Shown piece after piece: positions 7,139 through 13,704 of a stretch of 14,050 bases of DNA. The notes beneath the pieces are model-generated. The model had not been told where the DNA came from. It saw only the letters and a list, made by a program, of their open reading frames with translations, and made no database searches. Positions within the stretch are counted from its first letter, which is position 1, and every line of letters begins with the position of its first letter. The position numbers and the translations under genes were made by a program. The DNA is taken from assembly GCA_963808455.1 (NCBI GenBank), contig CAWEHT010000445.1:1-14050 (forward strand), written 5' to 3'. Origin of the DNA: CAWEHT01 sp963808455. GTDB lineage: Bacteria > Chloroflexota > Anaerolineae > CG2-30-64-16.

Positions 7139-8891
7139 CTACTCTGCCGAAATGATGTAGTGATAAAACGGCTGCCCGCCGTCCACGATCTCGATTTCCT
7201 GGCCCGGATAGAGTTTGCGCACCTCGTCTTGCAATTCCTCTGCCTGCCGCGGCACTGACCGGCTGGCCGAAGTACAGCGTAACGACCTCGAGACCCCTGG
7301 TACCCATCTGCGCCAGCAGTTGCTTCACCACGTCCGTGCTGGACGATCCCTTCGCGGTCAGGACATCATTATGCAGGCCGATCATGTCGCCGGTGTGCAC
7401 CTGGATGCCATCGAAGCGGGCGTCCTGGACGGCCATGGTGACCTCGCCGGTCTGCACGCTGGCTACCGCAGCCGTCATGGCCACGGCATTGGCTTCAAGT
7501 GCGCGGCGCGCATCAAGGGCGAGCAGGGCGCTGATGCCTTGAGGGACCGTTCTGCTTGGCACAACAACTACCGGTTTGCAGGACAGGGCCTGGGCCTGCT
7601 GCGCCGTCATAATGATGTTGCTATTGTTGGGCAAGACGACGACTTCACGGTGGGGCAATTCCTGAATGGCCTGCAAGAGCTCTTCGGTGCTGGGATTCAT
7701 GGTTTGGCCGCCCGCAACCACGCTGTGCGCGCCCAGGCTCCTGAAGACTTGCTCGATTCCAGGTCCAGGTGCCACCACGACGACGCCCGGCCCGGCGTGT
7801 GATTCGGATGTCACCGCGGGCGCGGCCGCCTGCCCGGCAAGGCGCGGCGGCTCCGGATCGGGGCTGGCCGGCGTCACCGGCACCGACATGTCGTCCATGT
7901 TCTCGACCACGACGTCGGTCACAAAACCCAGCGACACGGCGTATGACAGCACTTTGCCTGGGTCGGGCACGTGAACGTGCACTTTGACAAGGCGGCTGTC
8001 GCCTTCGACAAGCGGGTACTCGCCCAGCGCTGCAACGGAGTGGCGGATCTTCTCAACATCCAGATCGGGGCCCTCGACCAGGAACTGGACGTCAAAGCCG
8101 TAAACGTGTGATGGCAGAGGCCGGTGACCTTTGGGCAACCGTTGACCTTGCGCTGCCGGAAGCCCGGCCAACGGCCCACTGGGCGTCGCGGAATCGACCG
8201 TCTCGCCGAGCAGGGCTCGTTGCATGCCTTCTAGAATGAGAAATAGACCTTTGCCTCCGCTATCGACCTTGCCTGCCTGAGCCAGCACAGGCAGAAGGTT
8301 GGGCGTATTGGCAACGGCTTCTGCGGCGGCACGGACAGCTCGATCCAAAACAAAAGCGAGGTCCACATCCAGTGCCGCTGCGCTCTCGGCCGCGGCTGCT
8401 GCCTCACGCACGACGGTCAGGATCGTGCCTTCGATCGGCTTGTTGACGCCCTTGTAAGCGATGCGGCTGCCTTCGCTGAGCGCGGCCGCGAATCGCGGGC
8501 CATTCAGATTGGTTTCCCCGTCCAGCCGCCGCGCCATGCCACGTAAGATTTGCGAGAGTATCACGCCTGAATTGCCCCGCGCCCCCATCAGGGCGCCCTG
8601 GGCTGCGTTGCGCGCGACCTCTCCCACGCTGCCCAGATTCTCGTTGCCGATCTCCTGGCAGGCCGATTTCATGGTGAGCAGCATGTTCGTGCCCGTGTCC
8701 CCATCAGGAACCGGGAAGACGTTGAGCGCGTTCACGATTTCGTGGTGGCGATCGAGCCAGACCAACGCAGCATTCAGCACGTCTCGAAAGGCAGCACCAT
8801 CCAACGCGATCGCAACATCACCGGCTGAGCTTGCGTTTGAGCCTGGCAGAGCCACTTGCCGCCGCGCGCAGTGGCTGTCTGTAGCTGTCAA
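7139..8891 (-). CDS. fakA: Fatty acid kinase FakA (DAK2 domain), one apparent frameshift
   Basis: ATP-binding subunit of the FakA-FakB fatty acid kinase (YloV family). The DhaL/DAK2 nucleotide domain shows NALNVFPVPDGDTGTNM with the Mg-binding aspartates, GARGNSGVILSQILRG and KVDSGGKGLFLIL. The middle has YGFDVQFLVEG and VHVHVPDPGKVLSYA, and the C-terminal half has VAGGQTMNPSTEELL and VVVLPNNSNI. Near 7243-7244 the frame slips; deleting one base restores AEELQDEVRKLYPGQEIEIV and the ending PFYHYIISAE with stop at 7139. Corrected length is 583 residues, normal apart from about 25 extra N-terminal residues. The likely start is TTG at 8891, since GGAGGAG stands 6 nt before it; an in-frame TTG at 8906 lacks such a site. 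It follows asp23 by 27 nt, the classic yloU-yloV pair. Confidence 0.94.
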
Positions 8892-8918
8892 GACCGACTC
8901 CTCCAACTCCAGGTGCGT

Positions 8919-9278
8919 TCACCGGGTGTCGTTGAGCATGCCGAGGCCTTGCACATGCACGTTCACCTGGGCAATCGAGACGCCGAGGGTCCGTTCGAGG
9001 GCATATTTTACCCCGTGCATTACCCCGTGCGCTACCTCAGAGATGCGTGTGCCATACTGGATAATGACGTACAGGTCAACTGTGATCTGCCCATCGTTCA
9101 CGCACACCTCCACGCCGCGGCGCCAGCGTTGCGATTGCAGCAGATCAGCCAGGCCTCCGAACAAGTTCTTGTGCGCCATGCCGACCACGCCGTAGCATTG
9201 CAGAACAGCATCGCTGGCTATCGTGGTGATGGCATGTGGCGAGATCTGAATCCGGCCGACCTTGTTTACTTTGGTCAT
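8919..9278 (-). CDS. Asp23/Gls24 family protein (YloU-like)
   Basis: Small cytoplasmic protein of the Asp23/Gls24 (alkaline shock, YloU) family; members are associated with envelope stress in Gram-positives, but the molecular role is not settled. The 119-residue product has the family core GRIQISPHAITTIASDAVLQ, CYGVVGMA, a central DGQITVDLYVIIQYGTRISEVA strand-turn segment and the end VNVHVQGLGML. No signal peptide or membrane helix. The ATG at 9278 is preferred over an in-frame TTG at 9290 because GGAG lies 7 nt in front of it. It is the first gene of the minus-strand run asp23-fakA-degV-recG and is divergent from rpmB, with 123 nt shared between the two starts. Confidence 0.9.
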   Translation of the reverse strand: MTKVNKVGRIQISPHAITTIASDAVLQCYGVVGMAHKNLFGGLADLLQSQRWRRGVEVCVNDGQITVDLYVIIQYGTRISEVAHGVMHGVKYALERTLGVSIAQVNVHVQGLGMLNDTR

Positions 9279-9294
9279 ATGGATCTCCAAGATC

Positions 9295-9323
9295 TTGCAC
9301 TAATCTGCGCCGTATGCTACCAT
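9295..9323 (+). promoter_or_regulatory. Candidate promoter for rpmB
   Basis: TTGCAC (9295-9300), a 17-nt spacer, then TACCAT (9318-9323) preceded by TGC, an extended -10 element. Neither box is a full consensus match. The predicted start near 9330 leaves a leader of about 70 nt containing the hairpin at 9336-9362. Confidence 0.45.
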
Positions 9324-9325
9324 AA

Positions 9326-9393
9326 CCCCTGATGGTGGCCGAGCCACTCTTGGGCTCGGCCATCGACTTGCAACGTGCAATTCATATCAGGGG
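9326..9393 (+). promoter_or_regulatory. Structured rpmB leader with possible Shine-Dalgarno occlusion
   Basis: A perfect 10-bp hairpin, TGGCCGAGCC (9336-9345) with GGCTCGGCCA (9353-9362) around a 7-nt loop, sits inside a second inverted repeat CCCCTGAT (9326-9333) / ATCAGGGG (9386-9393). The right outer arm covers the rpmB Shine-Dalgarno (AGGGGGT, 9389-9395). If both arms are transcribed, the outer stem would hide the ribosome site. No T-run follows the inner hairpin on either strand, so it is not a terminator. Confidence 0.55.
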
Positions 9394-9401
9394 GTAATCC
9401 G

Positions 9402-9584
9402 ATGGCCAAGTGTGAGAGTTGCGGCAAGGGACCGCAGTTTGGACATAATGTCAGCCACTCCATGCGCCACACCAAGCGCCGCTGGAATGCCAATATCCAA
9501 CGGGTGCGGTTGGTCGAGAATGGTGTTGAGAAACACATGTTTCTTTGCGCCAAGTGTTTGAAGACGAGGCAGAAGACGAGCTAG
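9402..9584 (+). CDS. rpmB: 50S ribosomal protein L28 (zinc-binding form)
   Basis: Large-subunit ribosomal protein. The 60-residue product starts MAKCESCGKGPQFGHNVSHS and carries the four cysteines of the zinc-binding form, C4-x2-C7 and C49-x2-C52, plus the conserved HTKRRWNANIQ segment. Length is normal for this form. The ATG at 9402 is preceded by AGGGGGT at 7 nt; an in-frame upstream ATG at 9375 would add nine residues not seen in L28. It is the only plus-strand gene inside the long minus-strand series, divergent from asp23 and tail-to-tail with rpe. Its TAG stop overlaps the rpe stop in a shared CTAG. Confidence 0.97.
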   Translation: MAKCESCGKGPQFGHNVSHSMRHTKRRWNANIQRVRLVENGVEKHMFLCAKCLKTRQKTS

Positions 9585-10253
9585 CTGTCGCCGGCTTTGA
9601 CTGCCGCATGCCGAAGCGCCGAAATCCCAGCTGCAATGCCGGCCGGATGGTGAAATACCGCCGTGCCGGCCACGAACACCCCTCGCGCCGACCTCGACCA
9701 ATTCTCCCACCAGTTCGGGACCGATTCCGCCGTCCACTTCAATCTCGACTGAGGTGTTGCGTTCGGCAATTGCACCGGCTAAGCGCCTGACCTTGTCTTT
9801 CATGGTCGGGATATAGCTTTGCCCTCCAAAACCGGGGTTGACCGTCATCACCAGCACCTGATCGACGAAGGGAAGCACCTCCCACAGCGTCTCCAACCCC
9901 GTCATTGGGTTCAAGGTGACGCTGGGCCTTACGCCGAGGTCGCGCAGTTGCTGCACCGCGCGGTGCAAATGCCTGCAGGCTTCCACGTGGATCGAGACGA
10001 TGTCTGCGCCGGCTTTGACGAAATCCTCCAGGCAGCGCTCGGGTGCTTCGACCATCAAATGCACGTCGAGGGGCAGCCGGGTCGCGCGCCTGATGGCCGC
10101 AACCACCGGAGGCCCGACGGTCAGGTTTGGCACGAAGTGGCCGTCCATCACATCGATGTGGATGTAGTCGGCACCGCCGTTCTCAGCCTCGCGCACTGCG
10201 TTCCCCAGGCTTGAAAAATCGGCTGACAGGATCGAAGGGGCTATCTTGATCAA
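9581..10253 (-). CDS. rpe: Ribulose-phosphate 3-epimerase, one apparent frameshift
   Basis: Interconverts ribulose 5-phosphate and xylulose 5-phosphate in the pentose phosphate or Calvin pathway. A TIM-barrel enzyme with IKIAPSILSADF at the N-terminus, HIDVMDGHFVPN (metal-binding His/Asp), LDVHLMVEAPE, VSIHVEA, VMTVNPGFGGQSYI and IEVDGGI. After VEVGAR the frame slips in the run 9679-9682; deleting one base gives VFVAGTAVFHHPAG and a stop at 9581. The corrected protein is 223 residues, normal for the family. The TTG at 10253 gives the canonical MIKIAPSIL start and has GTGAGG 6 nt before it; a GTG at 10265 is the alternative. A candidate promoter and hairpin lie directly upstream, so it may be transcribed apart from rlmN. 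Its 3' end meets rpmB with overlapping stops. Confidence 0.95.
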
Positions 10254-10270
10254 AGCTAACCTCACTCGAA

Positions 10271-10295
10271 GGAGCCGAACCACCGGTTCGGCTCC
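10271..10295 (-). repeat. 11-bp perfect hairpin before rpe
   Basis: GGAGCCGAACC (10271-10281) pairs perfectly with GGTTCGGCTCC (10285-10295) around a 3-nt loop. On the minus strand it is followed by TTCGAGTG, not a T-run, so it is not a standard terminator. It would lie at the very 5' end of an rpe transcript begun at the promoter at 10306-10334. Its core GCCGAACC/GGTTCGGC differs by one base pair from the core of the rpmB leader hairpin. Confidence 0.7.
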
Positions 10296-10305
10296 CAGTC
10301 CAGAT

Positions 10306-10334
10306 ATGATACAACAAACGCGCTCAAACCGCAA
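10306..10334 (-). promoter_or_regulatory. Candidate promoter for rpe
   Basis: On the minus strand TTGCGG (10334-10329), a 17-nt spacer, then TATCAT (10311-10306), a five-of-six -10 match. The predicted start is near 10299, immediately before the hairpin, in the gap after the rlmN stop. Confidence 0.5.
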
Positions 10335-10346
10335 TAGGAAGCGCGA

Positions 10347-11494
10347 TTACTTCAACTCCATGGCAGCGCGACGCCGCAATTGTCCACAACCCGCGTCGAT
10401 GTCGAGGCCGCGGGCGCGCACGCAGAGTGGCCGGGATGCCGCCCCTGACCAGGACGGCCTGAAAGGCCGCGACCCTCTCGGGCGGCGAAGGTTGGAAGGG
10501 CGAACCTGCCACCGGGTTGAGCGGGATGAGGTTGACGTGGCACAGCACGCCCTTGAGCAGCGCGACGAGCTGCGAAGCGAGCTCTGGCGAATCGTTGATG
10601 CCGCTCATCAGGGCATACTCGAAGCTAACCCGGCGATGGGTTCGACGCGATATACTCGCGCACTGCCGCCATGACTTCGTCGAGCGGGTAGCGCACGCTG
10701 ATCGGCACCAATTGCCGGCGCAGCGGGTCGTTGGGAGCGTGGAGGCTGACCGCGAGATTCACCTGCAACGGTTCCCGCGCCATGCGCCGGATGCCGGGGA
10801 CCAGGCCCACGGTCGAAAGCGTGATGTGGCGGGCGCCGAGATTGAAAGCTCTCTTGTCTGTCAGCGTGTGCAACGCTTGCCAGACCCGCTCATAGTTGGC
10901 CATAGGCTCGCCCATGCCCATCAGCACGATATTCGTCAGCCGAGACGGGGCCAGGCCGCTGTCGGGCGGCGGCATCGCCAGCCAGCGGGCCACGGCAAGC
11001 ACCTGTCCGACGATCTCGCCGGGCGCCAGGTTGCGCCCGAGGCCGGCCTGCCCTGTCGCGCGAAAGGGGCAGCCCATGGCACAACCGGCCTGGCTGCTGA
11101 TGCAAACGGTAGCCCGTCCCTCATGCGATTCAAGCTCGGCCGGGTAAAGCATGAGCACGGTCTCGATTGCCAGGCCATCGGGCAGGCGGAATAGCCACTT
11201 GAACGTATCGCGGTCCCGTGAGCGCTGCTCCCAGGCCGGCGTGACCGTATCTATGATCGTGGCATCGGCCAGGCGCTGGCGCAACGCGCCTGGGATATTG
11301 GTCATCTGTGCGGGCTGGCTCACAAGCCGGGCGAAAACCCACTGCCATAGCTGGTCTGCCCGGTAGCGCGGCTCCCCCCAGCCAGCCAACAAATCCACTA
11401 AGTTGTCATAAGTCAGATTCAACAAAGCCACCTGCTCGGTCATGCCTTGCAGTATAACGGGTCGCTTCGCCGCGGTGTCAATAAACTTCTGCAT
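10347..11494 (-). CDS. rlmN: Radical SAM methyltransferase RlmN, two apparent frameshifts and a missing cluster cysteine
   Basis: RlmN methylates C2 of A2503 in 23S rRNA and of A37 in some tRNAs. Seen: an N-terminal helical part (NLVDLLAGWGEPRYRADQLWQWVF), WLFRLPDGLAIETVLM, RATVCISSQAGCAMGC, GRNLAPGEIVGQV, VLMGMGEPMANYERV, LSTVGLVPGIRRMA, LAVSLHAPNDPLRRQLVPI. Removing one base in the run 10638-10640 continues it as RRVSFEYALMSGINDSPE and CHVNLIPLNPVAGSPF. Removing one in 10412-10414 restores RRGLDIDAGCGQLRRRAAMELK with the catalytic cysteine and stop at 10347. Corrected length is 381, normal. The cluster motif CxxxCxxC reads C138-AMG-C142-PF-R145: the third cysteine is Arg (codon CGC at 11062-11060). 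The ATG at 11494 has AGGAGA 8 nt upstream; ATG 11443 would give a shorter N-terminus but lacks a site. Confidence 0.95.
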
Positions 11495-11511
11495 GATCCG
11501 ATCTCCTATGG

Positions 11512-11537
11512 TAAAATGGGTAGATTGATCTACCTAT
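11512..11537. promoter_or_regulatory. Palindromic operator candidate over a -10 box, rlmN/chelatase divergent gap
   Basis: ATGGGTAGAT-TG-ATCTACCTAT (11516-11537) is an inverted repeat with 10-nt arms and a single mismatch; the inner 7-nt arms are perfect. It overlaps TAAAAT (11512-11517), a five-of-six -10 box for the plus strand with no good -35, and would cover the start of transcription of the chelatase gene. This placement fits a repressor site; the protein is unknown. Confidence 0.5.
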
Positions 11538-11548
11538 GGAGTGCGCTT

Positions 11549-12703
11549 GTGCCAAACATCCGTCCTTATCCTTTTACTGCCATCGTGGGCCAGGAACGCA
11601 TGAAGCGGGCCCTGATCCTCAACGCCATCAGCAGCAGCATCGGCGGCGTGCTGATCCGGGGTGAGCGTGGCACGGCCAAATCCACAGCCGCGCGGGCCCT
11701 GGCGGACTTGTTGCCGCGAATCGAGGTCGTTGCCGATTGCCCCTTCGCGTGCGACCCCCATGGCCAGGATGCTCTATGCGACAACTGCCGTGATCGGCTG
11801 GCCGCCGGGGAGTCGTTGGCCGTCGTGCGCCGGCGCACGCGCTTTGTAGATCTGCCCGTGAGCGCGACCGAGGACCGTGTGGTCGGCACGCTTGATATCG
11901 AGCGGGCCATCCAGCTTGGAGAGCGGCATTTTCAGCCAGGCGTGCTGGCGGCGGCCAATCGCGGCTTGCTGTACGTCGATGAGGTCAACCTGCTGGACGA
12001 TCATGTCGTTGACTTGTTGCTCGACTCGGCAGCCATGGGCGTGAATGTGGTCGAACGCGAGGGCATCAGCTTCAGCCATCCGGCGCGCTTTATCCTGGTC
12101 GGCACGATGAACCCGGAAGAGGGTGATCTGCGCCCTCAGCTCCTCGACCGCTTTGCGCTGTGCGTGGATATGCATGGCATCAGCGACCCGCGCCAGCGGG
12201 TCGCGATCGTGGAGCGCCGCGTTGCCTACGAGCAGGACCCGGACGGTTTCTGCCAGGGGTGGCAGGCTCGGGAGGAGCAGATCTCCGAGGAGATCGGCGC
12301 GGCGCGCGGCCGGTTACCCGAGGTCACTTACTCGGAGCGCGATCTGTTCACCATCGCACAATTGACCTCAACCTTCAAAGTCGATGGCCACAGAGCCGAC
12401 ATCGTCATTCTCAAGACCGCACACGCCGCCCAGGCTGCCTGGGCCGGGCGCACGAATATCAACGATCAGGACATCCTGCTGGCTGCTGAACTGGCGCTGC
12501 CACATCGGCTCAAGCGACAGCCTTTTGAAGAGGCCAGCCTGGACATGGGCGTGCTAGAGGAGCGCCTGCAGAAGGCGTGTGCGGATGCGGGCCCCGATGT
12601 GCCTCCGTCGTCCGTTGGCCAGGAGCCGCAAGACACGGCCCTGACCGGGAAGTCCTCCGCCGGGCAAGCGCCATCCAGCGCAAAAAAAGCACTCAGCCGC
12701 TAG
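11549..12703 (+). CDS. Magnesium/cobalt chelatase AAA+ ATPase (ChlI/BchI-type part)
   Basis: AAA+ motor of the magnesium/cobalt-chelatase class, which drives metal insertion into a tetrapyrrole held by a large H/CobN-type subunit. The 384-residue reading frame starts YPFTAIVGQERMKRALILNA, with Walker A GERGTAKST at 38-46, a cysteine set CPFACDPHGQDALCDNC, Walker B LLYVDEVNLLDD near 140-151 (Asp144, Glu145), sensor-1 GTMNPEEG and LRPQLLDRF. The C-terminal lid helices end near PHRLKRQPFEEASL, then low-complexity sequence runs to a TAG. The GTG at 11549 is chosen because it sits right before the conserved start and follows GGAG at 8 nt. The stop directly follows A7 (12682-12688); one more A there would join this frame to the VWA part, so I think it is the first half of one gene. 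Its exact metal is not determinable here. Confidence 0.92.
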   Translation: MPNIRPYPFTAIVGQERMKRALILNAISSSIGGVLIRGERGTAKSTAARALADLLPRIEVVADCPFACDPHGQDALCDNCRDRLAAGESLAVVRRRTRFVDLPVSATEDRVVGTLDIERAIQLGERHFQPGVLAAANRGLLYVDEVNLLDDHVVDLLLDSAAMGVNVVEREGISFSHPARFILVGTMNPEEGDLRPQLLDRFALCVDMHGISDPRQRVAIVERRVAYEQDPDGFCQGWQAREEQISEEIGAARGRLPEVTYSERDLFTIAQLTSTFKVDGHRADIVILKTAHAAQAAWAGRTNINDQDILLAAELALPHRLKRQPFEEASLDMGVLEERLQKACADAGPDVPPSSVGQEPQDTALTGKSSAGQAPSSAKKALSR

Positions 12704-13643
12704 CCGGGCCGGACCAGACGGCGGCTAGCGGCGCACCAAAGAGTAGCCAGCCTGGTGCACACGAAGCTGGCAGCGGGCAGAAGGCCTTGCGTTCCGTCAA
12801 CGTAGGGCCGGATTTCAAGGCCAAGCGCCTGGACACGCCGCTCGACAAATTGACGCGGCACGCGGCCGGCAAGCGCAGCTACACGCGGACCGAACGCAAA
12901 CGCGGCCCGCTACGTGCGTGCCCGCCCCATGCGGGGCAAACTGGAAGACGTCGCCTTCGATGCGACGATTCGCAGCGCGGCGCCTCATCAGTTGCAAAGG
13001 CGCGGCAACGGCGATGGCCGGTCCAGGGCGTTCCTGATCAAACGGCAGGATTTGCAACGAAAAAGTGCGCGTCCGGCGCACCTCTAATCTGGTGTTGTTC
13101 GTGGTCGATGCCTCGTGGAGCATGGCCGCCGCAGAGCGCATGGAGGCCACGAAAGGTGCCATCCTGTCGTTGTTGCATAATGCCTGTCAGCGCCGCGATC
13201 AGGTAGGGCTGGTGGTGTTCCAGCGCGAAGGGCGCGGGTGGTGCTGCCCCCGACCTCCAGCGTGGAGCTGGCGCAACAGGCCTTGCCGCGACATCCCGGT
13301 GGGTGGCAAAACCCCTCTCTCTGCCGGCCTGCTCCTCGCCTATCAGCTGTGCATGGGGGCACGCAGGCGCGATGCTGAGGTACTGCCACTCGTGATCATC
13401 CTGACAGATGGTGCCGGAAATGTCTCTGTCACCGGCCTGCCGCCACAGGAAGAGACCGGGTTGGTCGCCGGTCTGATCCATCAGAACCACTTCCGCTCGG
13501 TGGTCGTCAACATGGAGCACCCGGCATTCGACCGCGGCCTCGCCAACCAACTGGCCCTTGACCTGGGGGGTGTTTGTTATACCTTGCCGGAACTCCGCGC
13601 CGACACGCTGGTGGAGACGGTAAAGGGCGCGATCCGAGGATGA
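12704..13643 (+). CDS. Chelatase VWA (ChlD/CobT-like) part, broken by frameshifts, probably fused to the preceding ATPase
   Basis: The integrin-like half of the chelatase D subunit. In order across frames: a Gln/Ala/Ser-rich linker, then RRLDTPLDK-type basic motif (KRLDTPLDKLTRHAAGKRS, TRTERKRG) near 12820-12905, RYVRARPMRGKLEDVAFDAT and SAAPHQLQRR, then the VWA domain VRVRRTSNLVLFVVDASWSM. The MIDAS metal site is complete: DASWS at 13107-13121, TPLSAG, and TDGAGN. The end is GGVCYTLPELRADTLVETVKGAI. Apparent indels: +1 at 12906-12908, +1 in A5 13060-13064, -1 at 13230-13232 (restores EGARVVLPPTSSVELAQQAL), +1 at 13286-13287. With these and one A added at 12682-12688, the span from 11549 becomes 698 codons exactly, the size of fused putative cobaltochelatases. 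Confidence 0.88.
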
Positions 13644-13704
13644 AGGCGGGGACCGATAGGATGCTTTGCAGCTCGCCAGAAGCGTTACCCGCCTGGGATG
13701 GGTG

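Noticed and set aside
9369..9381. TTGCA-ACG-TGCAA palindrome in the rpmB-asp23 gap as an operator
   Set aside because: Arms of only 5 nt and no second copy seen in the window; expected by chance.
4283..13287. Programmed ribosomal frameshifting as the cause of the broken frames
   Set aside because: Five unrelated housekeeping genes are affected at eleven sites with no common slippery motif or downstream structure; sequence error explains it more simply.
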